The notes below the pieces were generated by a model, which ran no database searches, had not been told where the DNA came from, and saw only the letters and a list, made by a program, of their open reading frames with translations. From J054 sp963850255 (GTDB taxonomy: Bacteria > Pseudomonadota > Gammaproteobacteria > Steroidobacterales > GCA-2729495), in assembly GCA_963850255.1 (NCBI GenBank), contig CAWKLL010000022.1:62001-126000 (forward strand): a DNA stretch of 64,000 nt. Reading direction: 5' to 3'. The translations under genes were made by a program, and so were the position numbers. Positions 18,159-27,951 of this stretch are shown one piece after another. How positions within the stretch are numbered: position 1 is the stretch's first letter; every line of letters starts with the position of its first letter.

Positions 18159-19271
18159 TCAGGCGCCCGGCGGCGCGTAGGTAACACGATAAATGACACC
18201 ACGCTGATCGTCGCTGACCAGCAACGAGCCGTCGGGTGCCGCCAGCAAGCCAACGGGCCGACCCAGCACATTGTCACCATCCAGAAAGCCTTCAATGAAT
18301 GGCTCGTAAGCAACGGACTTGCCGTCTTCCAGTCGGACCAGGCTGACTCTATAACCGGTCTTGCCAGCTGCTTTGCTGCGATTCCAGGAGCCGTGCTCGG
18401 CAATCAATACCTGGCCCTGATAGTCAGCCGGAAACATGTCACCGGAATAAAACAGGACGCCCAGCGGGGCCGAATGCGGCGCCAGTGCCTGCACCGGTGC
18501 AACAGCATCTTCACAACTGCCTAGTGATCCGAATTCCGGATCAGCAATATTGCCGCCATGACAAAAGGGAAAACCAAAGTGCTGACCGCGCTCCGTCACC
18601 CGATTGAGCTCGCAGGCAGGAACTTCGTCGCCCAACATATCGCGACCGTTGTCCGAGAACCACAGCTCGCCGGTTTGCGGCTGCCAGTCAAAACCCACGG
18701 AATTCCGCACGCCGCGCGCTTCTACGCGTCGATCGGATCCGTCGCTGGCCATGCTGATGATGTTGCCCAATTCAGCTTCATCGCAGACATTACACGGTGC
18801 ACCTATCGGGACATACAGCCGATCGTCGGGGCCGAAACTAATATGTTTCCAGGAATGCAGAACACCCTTGTAAGGCAAATCCTCGCCCAGTTGTTCGGCC
18901 TCAGGAGGATTCTCCAAGCGATCTTCGATACCGGGGTAGCGCAAAATGCGACGATTCTCGGCAACATAGAGCGCACCGTCATGGAAAGCGACGCCATTCG
19001 GCATCTTGAGTTTTTCCGCGACCATCATGACCTGCGGCGTATCACCCAGGGCGCCACGAACGGCATAAACCTTACCTGCACGACGCGTGCCTACGAATAA
19101 TGTGCCCCCGCTGCCCCAGGTCATGGAGCGCGCATTGGGCACATCCGCCACCAGCACTTCAGCCTTAAAACCGGCCGGTAGCGTTAAGCCAGCGGCTTCC
19201 GGAACCGGCGCAGCGCAGGCTACTGGTAACAGCCCGACGAATAATCCGGCAGCCAGAAAATTGAATTTCAT
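18159..19271 (-). CDS. Secreted sugar-dehydrogenase-like six-bladed propeller protein
   Basis: A ~370-residue protein with a signal peptide (MKFNFLAAGLFVGLLPVACA, possibly a lipobox-like end). Repeated propeller blades follow (VGTRRAGKVYAV, LYVAENRRILRYPG, LLVSDDQRGVIYRV). WFSDNGRDMLGDEVPACELN is typical of the PQQ-binding glucose/sorbosone dehydrogenase (Gdh-B) superfamily. Whether it binds PQQ or oxidises a sugar cannot be said. The ATG at 19271 has GGAG eight bases before it, so it is preferred over a start at 19292. Downstream of dctM on the same strand. Confidence 0.82.
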   Translation of the reverse strand: MKFNFLAAGLFVGLLPVACAAPVPEAAGLTLPAGFKAEVLVADVPNARSMTWGSGGTLFVGTRRAGKVYAVRGALGDTPQVMMVAEKLKMPNGVAFHDGALYVAENRRILRYPGIEDRLENPPEAEQLGEDLPYKGVLHSWKHISFGPDDRLYVPIGAPCNVCDEAELGNIISMASDGSDRRVEARGVRNSVGFDWQPQTGELWFSDNGRDMLGDEVPACELNRVTERGQHFGFPFCHGGNIADPEFGSLGSCEDAVAPVQALAPHSAPLGVLFYSGDMFPADYQGQVLIAEHGSWNRSKAAGKTGYRVSLVRLEDGKSVAYEPFIEGFLDGDNVLGRPVGLLAAPDGSLLVSDDQRGVIYRVTYAPPGA

Positions 19272-19305
19272 GACGAGATCTCCTGTACGCATTGCGCTGC
19301 CAGAA

Positions 19306-20565
19306 CTAGTTTCCGATTAATACCAGCGAAAGTGCCGGCCAAAACGTAATCAACAGCACGGACAGCATCAAAATCAACAAAAACGGTAGTGTCGAGGCGT
19401 AAACCCGAATGATCGATTGATCAAATCGGTAGCTGGCCACAAACAGGTTCAGCCCCACAGGCGGGGTCAGGTATCCCAGCTGCATGGTGGCCAGAAACAC
19501 GATACCCAGATGGACTGGATGCACGCCATATTCTGCGCCCACTGGCAGGATCAGCGGCACCACCAGTACCAGCGCAGAAAATATATCGAGAATGGCGCCC
19601 AGAACCAGCAAAAACAGAAACAGCAGAATCAGAAAACTGGTAGTGCCGCTTACATACTCTTTAACTAACCCAATCAGCATTTCGGGTACCTGAGCATCGA
19701 TCATGTAATTGGTAGAAGCCAGCGACACGCCAAGGATCAACAATATTCCGCCAACCAGCAACATAGACTGACGGATAATGTCGGGCAACTTGCTGGCCGG
19801 CACATCACGATTGATCAGCACTTCAACCACCAGGACGTAGATAGCGGTAACCACGGCTGCTTCGCTGACGGCGAAATAGCCGCTATAGATTCCGCCGAGG
19901 ATTACCAGCGGCAGCGGAATCTCCCAAACGGATTCGCGTAACGCGGCTGCCAGCCTGGCGAAGGAAAAATCCGTCAATGGACTTTGCCTGCCACGATTCA
20001 TCCAAAGACAGTAGGCCGACAAAACGGCCATCATCAGCACACCTGGAATCACTCCGGCGAGGAACAATTCATCAATAGAAATTTCAGCGATCACGCCATA
20101 CAGGATTAGCGGCAGCGATGGCGCAAATAGCAGGCCCAGACTTCCGGCCGAAGTGACCAGGCCCAGGCTAAAGCGCTCGTCGTAACCCGCCTCAGCGAGC
20201 GCCGGATAAAGCAATGCGCCAAGGGCAATGATGGTCACGCCCGAGGCGCCGGTGAAGGCTGTAAACAAAGCGCAAGCAGCAATGGAAACGATCGCCAGTC
20301 CGCCGGGCATCCAACCCAGCAGCGCACCAGTCAGGCGGACCAGCCGCGACGGCGCGTTACTTTCACTCAACACATAGCCGGCAAAGGTAAACAGCGGGAT
20401 TGCCAGCAGAATCGGCATCTCGGCTATGCCGAATACTTCAATGGCCACGGCAGACAATGGAATATCCTCGCGCATGTAACCAAACATCGCGCTGGCCGCA
20501 ATGATGGCGAACAGCGGTGCGCCGAGCAGTGCAACCAAAATCAGCAGTGCACCGCTAAGAATCAT
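19306..20565 (-). CDS. dctM: TRAP transporter large permease DctM
   Basis: A 419-residue, ~12-helix membrane protein with the DctM features AFTGASGVTIIALGALLYP, LGLLFAPSLPLILYGVI and LGYLTPPVGLNLFVASYRFD. It is the ion-coupled translocation subunit. The ATG at 20565 overlaps the dctQ stop (ATGA); the longer open frame to 20670 would run back into dctQ. Confidence 0.94.
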   Translation of the reverse strand: MILSGALLILVALLGAPLFAIIAASAMFGYMREDIPLSAVAIEVFGIAEMPILLAIPLFTFAGYVLSESNAPSRLVRLTGALLGWMPGGLAIVSIAACALFTAFTGASGVTIIALGALLYPALAEAGYDERFSLGLVTSAGSLGLLFAPSLPLILYGVIAEISIDELFLAGVIPGVLMMAVLSAYCLWMNRGRQSPLTDFSFARLAAALRESVWEIPLPLVILGGIYSGYFAVSEAAVVTAIYVLVVEVLINRDVPASKLPDIIRQSMLLVGGILLILGVSLASTNYMIDAQVPEMLIGLVKEYVSGTTSFLILLFLFLLVLGAILDIFSALVLVVPLILPVGAEYGVHPVHLGIVFLATMQLGYLTPPVGLNLFVASYRFDQSIIRVYASTLPFLLILMLSVLLITFWPALSLVLIGN

Positions 20566-21080
20566 GAATCGGCTGCCCCTGAAAACAGGATACGCAAACG
20601 CTTCAGGCACCAGAGTGCATAGCGATAGCCAATCAGCAGAAATGCCACGGGGATAATCAGCTGAAACCACCAGGCCGGCAAATTACCGAATAACGTGTCT
20701 TCGTATTCGCGCGCCTCTGCCACAAACTCCCACCCATACCAGGCCAGGACCAGGCAAACGACGGCGGTGAACAGGTTTACCAGGGCAGCTACGGCCGCGC
20801 GACTCCGCGACGGCAGAATTCGTGACATCACGTCGATGCTGATATGACGATCATCGCGACTGGCGGCCACTGCACCCAATAGTGCCAGCCACAAAACCAT
20901 GATTCGCAGCGCCTCATCGCCCCAGGCCAGGCCGCTGTCGAGAAAATTTCGCAGCACAATCTGACTGGCGCCAAGACCGAGCATGGCAACCAGCAGAGAC
21001 ACCAGGAATGCGTTCTCGACCGCGCGGCCGATTTTTTCAGCCTGCTGGAGCAGGCCGGGCTTAGCGTCTTCTGAACTCAC
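20562..21080 (-). CDS. dctQ: TRAP transporter small permease DctQ
   Basis: A 172-residue protein with four hydrophobic helices and the family stretch GDEALRIMVLWLALLGAVAA followed by SRDDRHISIDVMSR. It pairs with DctM in the membrane. GTG start overlapping the tatP stop (GTGA). Confidence 0.92.
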   Translation of the reverse strand: MSSEDAKPGLLQQAEKIGRAVENAFLVSLLVAMLGLGASQIVLRNFLDSGLAWGDEALRIMVLWLALLGAVAASRDDRHISIDVMSRILPSRSRAAVAALVNLFTAVVCLVLAWYGWEFVAEAREYEDTLFGNLPAWWFQLIIPVAFLLIGYRYALWCLKRLRILFSGAADS

Positions 21081-22126
21081 TCAACCGCCGATGGTTGCGC
21101 GCTGAGGGCGGTGGCGGCCGCAGCGCCGCGAAAGTCCGCCACATGCTGCAACAACTGGTCAAGAATCGCCTGAGAAACGATGCCCTCTTTCACCAGTTTT
21201 TCGTTGCCCACGGATGCAGCACTCCGCCACGCTTCAACATCGGAAGCGGGCGGCGTACGTATCTTCAGTCCGTTGGCGAGCAGTGCCTCGCGGGCACTTT
21301 CGTTGTCGCTACGACTCTGCGCATCCAGGCGCGCATAGGCGGCCTGCATGACTTCACGAAACACTATCTGGTCCTGTTCATCCAGACGCCGAAAGGAACG
21401 CTGGTCCACGGCGAGAATACCCAGGGTATAAGCCAATGGAATCTCGGTGACATACTTTATTTTTGTATACCACTGCAGAATCACGGCCCCCACAGGCGGC
21501 GTGGCCACGAATTCCAGCAGCCCCGTTTGCAGGCCGGTAAGGACGTCGGTAATGGGCAGAACAACGGGCGAAAGATCCAGAGATTCCATTGCGGCATAGC
21601 TGATCAGGTCACCCTCGGGCACCCAGACTTTGCGTCCTCGCAACTGATCCAGCGATGTCACCTGCTCGGCGCCCATCAGGACAGCGAAACCACCGCCGGC
21701 CATACCGAGGGACTCAAATCCTGCCGCCGACAAGCCAGCGGCAAGCTGCGGATCCATGCGTTCGCGGACATAGTCAACTTCGGCGTCATCGTTAAACAAC
21801 AGCGGTAGACCATAAATAACAATGTCAGCGTAACGCTCGGATAACCCACTGGCAGTAAAAGCACCGCCCTGCAATTGGCCGATCCTGACCTTGCGCAGCA
21901 CTTTCTTGTCGTTGCCCATGACGCCGCCAGGGTAATACTTCACCTTGACCCGGCCAGCGGTGCGCTCGTCCACTTCGCTGGCAGCGGCGCGCAATTCCCG
22001 CATCCACATGGAACCTTCCGGCGCGACGGTGGCAAGTTTGAATTGCACCGCCGCAACGACGGGCGTCATCCAGACAAGGACAACGCATAGAAGAACCAGA
22101 TTGATACAACGACGGGCAACAGACAT
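21077..22126 (-). CDS. TRAP periplasmic substrate-binding protein (TatP/DctP type)
   Basis: A 349-residue DctP-fold protein. Its signal peptide ends at VVAAVQF, and it shows the conserved early segment KLATVAPEGSMWMRELRAAA, YYPGGVMGNDKKVLRKVRIG, and the late LQTGLLEFVATPPVGAVILQ. It lies downstream of a TatT lipoprotein gene, which marks the TatPT variety of TRAP system; in Treponema TatP binds hydrophobic ligands. The ATG at 22126 has GGAG six bases before it and is preferred over the ATG at 22138. The ligand is unknown. Confidence 0.87.
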   Translation of the reverse strand: MSVARRCINLVLLCVVLVWMTPVVAAVQFKLATVAPEGSMWMRELRAAASEVDERTAGRVKVKYYPGGVMGNDKKVLRKVRIGQLQGGAFTASGLSERYADIVIYGLPLLFNDDAEVDYVRERMDPQLAAGLSAAGFESLGMAGGGFAVLMGAEQVTSLDQLRGRKVWVPEGDLISYAAMESLDLSPVVLPITDVLTGLQTGLLEFVATPPVGAVILQWYTKIKYVTEIPLAYTLGILAVDQRSFRRLDEQDQIVFREVMQAAYARLDAQSRSDNESAREALLANGLKIRTPPASDVEAWRSAASVGNEKLVKEGIVSQAILDQLLQHVADFRGAAAATALSAQPSAVE

Positions 22127-22164
22127 TACTAACTCCATGCTAACCAGGGGGCAGATATCCCTGG

Positions 22165-23070
22165 CTAAAAATAGTCGTCTGCACTGGCCAGTAGTTCCCG
22201 CGCCTGCTCCTGCGCCAGGCTATTGAACAGAGTCAGACCCGGGGAACGCGGATCGGCCGCCACAACTTCCTCAAGCAGCCGATCATGCAGCTCTCGCTCA
22301 TAGAGCAGTCGGGCGTAGCCTCGAGCATACTCGACTTTGACACTTAGATCGCGGCCGGCGCTGAGATCCAGCGCACGTTCGAAGTAAGCCCTGCCCTGCT
22401 CGGGATCACCACCGAGAGCCGGCGGACGCAGGGTATTCAGGATCCCGAGATACTTGTAAATGTCGGCCTGTGATGCCGCGTTTTCACTTTCGGGGAAGCT
22501 GAGCAAATGATTCAGGGCCAGTTCGGCCTTGGGCAGATCGGCCAACGCAGTGTAATCACCACTGTGCGCGCGAATATAGGCCAAAGTAGCGACCGCGTAG
22601 GTAAACAGCGAACCGGATACCTTGGCGTCGACGGATTCGATCGCCGCTTGATAAGCCGCAAAATCCCGGCCTTCCAGATCACAGGTCGCGCGCCGTTCCG
22701 AACAGAGTGCCCGGCGACCGTAGTCGCGGCCTTTTTCAGTCAGCAGCTGGGCCCGCCGCGGATCACTCACAAAAGCCGTGCCGTAGGCCGCATACAGCTG
22801 GCTGGCAGATGACAGCAAATCAGCGTTGTCCGGTGAACCAGCGACAAAACTGTCCAGCAGCAGCAAATACGCCGGGGTTCCGTCGCGAACCAGGGCAGGA
22901 TCTTCCTGGTCGAGGATGGCCTCGGAAAGATTTTCAGCCAGCCCGGAAGTAGCGGACTCCACCAGGCTGCCGCAACCCGTGGCTAAGGATGCCAGCGTCA
23001 GGACGGCAAACGCTGTCAGACCAAGGCGCAGATCAATGCGTAACCAGGCGGGGCTTTCGCCGGGCGCCAT
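22165..23070 (-). CDS. tatT: TatT lipoprotein, TRAP-associated TPR protein
   Basis: A 301-residue lipoprotein with lipobox LATGC near residue 33. It is all-helical with a TatT-like motif DGTPAYLLLLDSFVAGSPDN and SQLYAAYGTAF. TatT (Tp0956 in Treponema) forms a TPR trimer that docks with TatP and is proposed to deliver hydrophobic ligand to it. The start lies 2 bp after the rplS stop, so it may be expressed from the translation operon. Confidence 0.85.
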   Translation of the reverse strand: MAPGESPAWLRIDLRLGLTAFAVLTLASLATGCGSLVESATSGLAENLSEAILDQEDPALVRDGTPAYLLLLDSFVAGSPDNADLLSSASQLYAAYGTAFVSDPRRAQLLTEKGRDYGRRALCSERRATCDLEGRDFAAYQAAIESVDAKVSGSLFTYAVATLAYIRAHSGDYTALADLPKAELALNHLLSFPESENAASQADIYKYLGILNTLRPPALGGDPEQGRAYFERALDLSAGRDLSVKVEYARGYARLLYERELHDRLLEEVVAADPRSPGLTLFNSLAQEQARELLASADDYF

Positions 23071-23072
23071 GA

Positions 23073-23420
23073 TCAGCCAATCTTTTCCTTGATACGCGCG
23101 GATTTACCGCTGCGCTCACGCAGGTAATAAAGTTTGGCGCGTCGCACATCACCGCGGCGCTTAACCTTGATGTCCGCAATGCTGGGACTATGGGTCTGAA
23201 ATACCCGCTCGACACCTTCACCGTGCGAAATCTTGCGTACCGTAAATGAAGAATTGAGACCACGGTTCTTACGCGCTATCACGACCCCTTCATAAGCCTG
23301 CAGACGCTCGCGTTCGCCTTCCTTAACCCGAACCTGAACAACCACCAGATCGCCCGGTGCAAATACCGGAATATCCTGCTTCATCTGCTCCGCTTCGAGT
23401 TCCTGAATTAAATTTGTCAT
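23073..23420 (-). CDS. rplS: Ribosomal protein L19
   Basis: 115 residues with the L19 core FAPGDLVVVQVRVKEGERER, YEGVVIARKNRGLNSSFTVR and VKRRGDVRRAKLYYLRERSG. It ends the ffh-rpsP-rimM-trmD-rplS operon. Confidence 0.98.
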   Translation of the reverse strand: MTNLIQELEAEQMKQDIPVFAPGDLVVVQVRVKEGERERLQAYEGVVIARKNRGLNSSFTVRKISHGEGVERVFQTHSPSIADIKVKRRGDVRRAKLYYLRERSGKSARIKEKIG

Positions 23421-23472
23421 TTTTTCACCTGTATACGGTCAGCACCGTTCCGCCGGCTTAAGCCTTTGTTGT

Positions 23473-24225
23473 TCATCCCGCATCACCCAGCTGGCGTGCG
23501 CGCAAAAATTCATCCAACAGTTGTTGCTCATCTGGCGACAACCCTCGTTTCTCCAGCAAGTCGGGACGTCGCAATGCCGTCCGACCCAAAGCTTGCTGCA
23601 GTCGCCAGCGGCGAATCTCCTCATGATTGCCATTCAGCAGTACCTGCGGCACCGGTCGACCATCGGCCAGCTCCGGGCGCGTGTAATGCGGACAATCCAG
23701 CAATCCGTCGACGAAGGAATCTTCCACCGCCGACTGAGCGTCGCCCAAAGTCCCGGGCAACAACCTCACGATGGCATCAATCACCGCCACCGCGGCTATC
23801 TCGCCACCGCTGAGCACGAAGTCCCCAAGGGATACTTCTCGCCCACCTTCGGCCTCGATCAAGCGCTCATCGAAACCCTCATAGCGTCCGGCCACCAGGA
23901 TCAAGCCCGGCAATGCCGCCAGTTCCGCGGCCATTGCCTGGTCGAAACGACGACCCTGCGGCGACAAAAACACCACCGGCGTCGCCGCCGGCAAGCGCTG
24001 TCGTGCTGCCGCTATCGCTGCACTGAACGGCGCAAATTTCAGCACCATGCCAGGACCGCCCCCATAAGGGCGATCATCAACCGTGCGATGCACATCGCTG
24101 GTAAATGCGCGCGGATCAAAGGTTCCGAGCCTCACCAGCTCGCGACGCAATGCCCGCCCGCAAACACCCTGGCCAGTGCCCGCAGCGACAATCTCAGGGA
24201 ACAAAGTCACCACACGAATATCCAA
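23473..24225 (-). CDS. trmD: tRNA (guanine-37-N1) methyltransferase
   Basis: A 250-residue SPOUT enzyme. MDIRVVTLFPEIV and YGGGPGMVLKFAPF are N-terminal signatures, and AGRYEGFDERLIE with GDFVLSGGEIAAV forms the trefoil-knot SAM site. It methylates G37 of tRNAs reading CNN codons. Order rimM-trmD-rplS as usual. Confidence 0.97.
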   Translation of the reverse strand: MDIRVVTLFPEIVAAGTGQGVCGRALRRELVRLGTFDPRAFTSDVHRTVDDRPYGGGPGMVLKFAPFSAAIAAARQRLPAATPVVFLSPQGRRFDQAMAAELAALPGLILVAGRYEGFDERLIEAEGGREVSLGDFVLSGGEIAAVAVIDAIVRLLPGTLGDAQSAVEDSFVDGLLDCPHYTRPELADGRPVPQVLLNGNHEEIRRWRLQQALGRTALRRPDLLEKRGLSPDEQQLLDEFLRARQLGDAG

Positions 24226-24242
24226 GCGGCAACAACCCCAAT

Positions 24243-24743
24243 CTAAAAATCAGGATCCCAGTTGACGACCACCCGGCCGCTGTCCAGATCCACTGATTTC
24301 ACTACCTGTTCCTGAACGAACGGAATTAGTCGACGCCGTTCGCCCTCTACCACCAGCACGTCATTCGCGCCGGTCTCAATCAAGCTGCTGATCTGGCCAA
24401 GGGCCACTCCATCAGCCGTCTCTACTGCCAGACCACAAAGGTCTGACCAAAAATACTGACCGGGCTCTGGCGTGCCTAGCGCGTCACGGTCGACGCGTAT
24501 CTGATAGCCCAGCAAAGCCGCCGCGGCGTCACGATCTTCGATCGACTCCAGCCTGGCTATCAAGCCTTTGCCTTGCTGCCGCCCTTCGCGCAGTTCGTAA
24601 TCAACTGACCGGCCCTCTTTATCGCTGAGAAACCAGGGTTGATAGGTCAGCAGATTTTCTCGCGGATCGGTGAACGACTTAACTTTCACCCAGCCCTTAA
24701 TGCCGTAGACACCAACTATTTCGCCAACCACTACCTGCGACAT
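24243..24743 (-). CDS. rimM: 16S rRNA-processing factor RimM
   Basis: About 166 residues with VVVGEIVGVYGIKGWVKVKS at the N-terminus (RimM domain) and a PRC-barrel C-terminal domain (YFWSDLCGLAVETADGVALG). It assists 30S head maturation and binds S19. The ATG at 24743 is chosen. A TTG at 24779, directly abutting the rpsP stop, is a real alternative and would add 12 residues. Confidence 0.93.
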   Translation of the reverse strand: MSQVVVGEIVGVYGIKGWVKVKSFTDPRENLLTYQPWFLSDKEGRSVDYELREGRQQGKGLIARLESIEDRDAAAALLGYQIRVDRDALGTPEPGQYFWSDLCGLAVETADGVALGQISSLIETGANDVLVVEGERRRLIPFVQEQVVKSVDLDSGRVVVNWDPDF

Positions 24744-24779
24744 AGCGTCGCTCACGCCAGACGCGGCACTGGTCTGCAA

Positions 24780-25040
24780 TCAGGCCGCTTCGGCCTGCTG
24801 TGCGCGATAAGTCTTCAATAAGTGCGCGACGCGTTCGGAAGCCTGCGCGCCTTCGCCGAGCCAATACTCAACGCGCGCCATATCGATGCGCAATTTTTCT
24901 TCCTGTCCGGTGGCTACGGGATTAAAAAAACCGAGCCGCTCCAGATATCGGCCGTCGCGACGATTACGACGATCGGTGGCTACGATGTGATAAAACGGCC
25001 GCTTTTTAGCGCCGCCGCGGGACAATCGAATGCTGACCAT
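24780..25040 (-). CDS. rpsP: Ribosomal protein S16
   Basis: 86 residues starting MVSIRLSRGGAKKRPFYHIV, the invariable S16 N-terminus. The longer open frame to 25094 lacks homology. It lies between ffh and rimM. Confidence 0.97.
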   Translation of the reverse strand: MVSIRLSRGGAKKRPFYHIVATDRRNRRDGRYLERLGFFNPVATGQEEKLRIDMARVEYWLGEGAQASERVAHLLKTYRAQQAEAA

Positions 25041-25154
25041 TTCTGTGTTCGCTACCTCAAAAAAACAGACCGCCGCGCAGCTCTCCCGAGCCACCCGGCG
25101 GATTAAGTCGGTAATTTTACGGGTTTTTCAGCGAATGTGAAGCTGCAGCGACTA

Positions 25155-26501
25155 TCAGCCGGGCATTCCCGGCAGTCCACGCAGGGCCCGTTTCATCCCG
25201 CCCTTGGACATCCGCTTCATCATCTTCTGCATCTGGGTGTGCTGTTTGAGCAAACGATTGACATCCGGCACCGCAAGGCCGGCGCCTGCTGCAATGCGGC
25301 GTTTCCGCGATCCGTCGATCAGCTTGGGAAAACGCCGCTCCCTGGCGGTCATTGAGTTAATCACCGCAATCTGCCGCTTCAGCGCTCGCTCATCCACTTG
25401 CTGGGCCAGCTGGCTGGCTTTCATACCGCCCGGCAAGGGCAGTTTGTCCAGCATGCTCTCCAGACCGCCCATACCGATCATCTGCTGCAATTGATCCCGT
25501 AAATCCTCGAGATCAAAGCTTTTGCCCTTGCGGACCTTGCGCGCCAGCTTCTCGGCCTTGTCGCGATCAATCTTTTGTTCAACCTCTTCTACCAGGCTGA
25601 GAACGTCGCCCATGCCCAGAATCCGCGAGGCCATCCGCTCGGCATGAAAGGCCTCCAGACCGTCCAGATCCTCGCCGGTACCCAGAAACAGAATCGGCTG
25701 GCCGGTCACGGTTTTCACCGACAGCGCCGCCCCGCCGCGCGCGTCGCCATCGGCCTTGGTCAGGATGACCCCGCTCAACGGCAGTGTCTCAGCGAACGCA
25801 GCGGCCACGTTGACAGCATCCTGGCCGGCCATGCTATCGACCACGAACAGGGTTTCCTGCGGTTCAACGGCCGCGTGCAGCTCAGCCAGTTCGGCCAGCA
25901 ATTCCGCATCCAGACGGGTACGCCCGGCGGTGTCCAGCACCAGCACATCGGCTTGCAGGCGACGGGCCTCGGCGACGGCGCGCCGGGCGATTACCAGCGG
26001 CTGTTCATCCGCAGAGGCCGGCAAATATTCAGCGCCGGCGCGGCCGGCCAATTGCTCAAGCTGCAGCATCGCCGCAGGCCGGCGCGTGTCCAGGCTGGCC
26101 AGCATGACTTTGCGACTGCCTTGCTGCCCCAGGTGACGAGCCAATTTGCCGGCGGTGGTGGTTTTACCCGCGCCCTGCAAACCGGCCAGCAGGATGATCA
26201 CCGGCGGCTGATGGCGCAATTCAAAGGCATCTGCAGGATCGCCCAGGGTTGCGCTCAGTTCCGTATGCAGGATCTTGATGAAGGCCTGTCCGGGGCTGAG
26301 GCTACGGGTGATTTCCGCGCCCACGGCACGGGCCTGAACACGGCCGATAAAGTCCTTGACCACGGGCAGCGCGACGTCCGCCTCGAGCAACGCGCGGCGC
26401 ACGTCGCGCACCGCATCAGAAATATTTTCTTCACTGAGTCGGCCGCGGCCGCGCACCTTTTCAGCTACAGATTTCAGGCGCTCACTAAGATTGTCGAACA
26501 T
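25155..26501 (-). CDS. ffh: Signal recognition particle GTPase Ffh
   Basis: A 448-residue protein with the NG GTPase domain (G1 GLQGAGKTTT, then DTAGRT and TKADGDARGG) and the Met-rich M domain that binds 4.5S RNA and signal peptides (HTQMQKMMKRMSKGGMKRAL). The usual Tyr in the D-x-YRPAA motif is Arg here (DTRRPAAMLQL). It is the first gene of the operon and divergent from corB. Confidence 0.97.
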   Translation of the reverse strand: MFDNLSERLKSVAEKVRGRGRLSEENISDAVRDVRRALLEADVALPVVKDFIGRVQARAVGAEITRSLSPGQAFIKILHTELSATLGDPADAFELRHQPPVIILLAGLQGAGKTTTAGKLARHLGQQGSRKVMLASLDTRRPAAMLQLEQLAGRAGAEYLPASADEQPLVIARRAVAEARRLQADVLVLDTAGRTRLDAELLAELAELHAAVEPQETLFVVDSMAGQDAVNVAAAFAETLPLSGVILTKADGDARGGAALSVKTVTGQPILFLGTGEDLDGLEAFHAERMASRILGMGDVLSLVEEVEQKIDRDKAEKLARKVRKGKSFDLEDLRDQLQQMIGMGGLESMLDKLPLPGGMKASQLAQQVDERALKRQIAVINSMTARERRFPKLIDGSRKRRIAAGAGLAVPDVNRLLKQHTQMQKMMKRMSKGGMKRALRGLPGMPG

Positions 26502-26661
26502 GGTGTTTCCGCTGTTATCGAGTCCACTGCCATTAGCAGCATCTGTCAGTCTGATTCTAGCGCGTCACAAGCCAAGGTGGCGCATGCCGAGATTCCTTGA
26601 CACTGCGCCAGCCTCGCGGTGACTATGCTGGTTCTGCCAGCCACACAGGAGCCCTGGTCCT

Positions 26662-27951
26662 TTGGACGCCGACATACCGCTGGGGCTAATGTTTTTCGCC
26701 CTTGCCGTCTTGCTGTTTCTTTCGGCCTTCTTCTCGGGCACCGAAACGGCTCTGATGTGCCTGAACCGCTACCGGCTGCGCCATCAAGCGCGCAACGGCA
26801 ATCGCGGCGCTATCCTGGCTGAGCAACTGCTGGCCAAACCAGACCGACTCATCGGGATGATTTTGCTGGGTAACAACCTGGTCAATATCGCCGCGGCACA
26901 ATTGGTTACCTTCATCGCCCTCAGCCTGGGCGGGCCCTGGTGGGTTGCCTTGAGCACACTATTGCTGACCGTGGTGGTGCTGATATTTGCCGAAGTCACG
27001 CCAAAAACACTGGCTGCCCTGCAGCCTGAGCGCATCGCGCTTCCCGCCAGCTTTATCTATTACCCGCTGCAAAAAATTACCTGGCCGATGGTCTGGGCCA
27101 TCGGCTCAATAACCAATGGCCTGTTACGCCTGCTCGGCGTGCAAGTGGACGAAGAATCGGTCGACCAGCTCACCATCGAGGAACTGCGCACCGTGGTGGC
27201 CGAATCCGGCGCCCTGCTGCCACGCCGCCGTCAATCCATGCTGTTGCGAATTCTGGAATTGCAGGACATTAGCGTTGACGACGTTATGGTGCCGCACAAT
27301 GAAATTGTCGGCATCGATCTCGACGACCCGTGGGAAGAAATCATCACCACCATCCGCGATACCCACTTCACGCGCCTGCCTGTTTATCGCGACAGCATTG
27401 ACGATGTGGTTGGATTGCTTAATCTCCGTCGCCTGGTAAAAACCGCCAGCCTGGAAAATCTCAACCTGGCGGTGTTGAACGGCTTGCTGGACGAACCGTA
27501 CTTTGTCCCCGAGGGCACACCGCTGAATCGTCAGCTAGTACAGTTTCAACGCGACCGGCAACGCACAGGTTTTGTTGTTGACGAGTACGGTGACATCCAG
27601 GGCATCGTCACGCTGGAAGATATCCTCGAAGAAATCGTCGGCAAATTCGATACCGAGCCGTCGCCCAATAGTGCCAGTGTGGAACTTGCCAAAGACGGTG
27701 ATGGTTATATTGTGAACGGCAGCGCAAACATCCGTGCCCTGAACCGCACGATGAAATGGCAATTACCGACCGACGGGCCGAAGACACTCAACGGTCTGAT
27801 TCTCGAGCAACTGGAAGCCATCCCGGAAACCGGCCACGGCATGATGCTGGCGCAATACCCGGTAGAGATTCTCGATACCAGCGAGAATCTCGTAAAGAGC
27901 GTGCGTATTCGCGAACCGGCTGCTGGCAGTCAAGCCGTCGGCGCCAACTAA
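26662..27951 (+). CDS. CorB/YfjD-type membrane protein with CBS pair
   Basis: A ~429-residue protein of the UPF0053/CNNM family. It has an N-terminal DUF21 membrane domain (three to four helices; FFSGTETALMCLNRYRLRHQ), two CBS domains (FTRLPVYRDSIDDVVGLLNL and GFVVDEYGDIQGIVTLEDIL) and a CorC_HlyC C-terminal domain. Relatives transport or sense Mg2+/Co2+. It lies beside ffh as in E. coli, but the ypjD gene usually between them is absent. The TTG start at 26662 is tentative; an ATG at 26689 is possible. Confidence 0.88.
   Translation: MDADIPLGLMFFALAVLLFLSAFFSGTETALMCLNRYRLRHQARNGNRGAILAEQLLAKPDRLIGMILLGNNLVNIAAAQLVTFIALSLGGPWWVALSTLLLTVVVLIFAEVTPKTLAALQPERIALPASFIYYPLQKITWPMVWAIGSITNGLLRLLGVQVDEESVDQLTIEELRTVVAESGALLPRRRQSMLLRILELQDISVDDVMVPHNEIVGIDLDDPWEEIITTIRDTHFTRLPVYRDSIDDVVGLLNLRRLVKTASLENLNLAVLNGLLDEPYFVPEGTPLNRQLVQFQRDRQRTGFVVDEYGDIQGIVTLEDILEEIVGKFDTEPSPNSASVELAKDGDGYIVNGSANIRALNRTMKWQLPTDGPKTLNGLILEQLEAIPETGHGMMLAQYPVEILDTSENLVKSVRIREPAAGSQAVGAN

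Noticed and set aside
26502..26661. A ypjD-like gene between ffh and corB
   Set aside because: Only 160 bp are present and no frame fits the membrane protein, so it is absent here.
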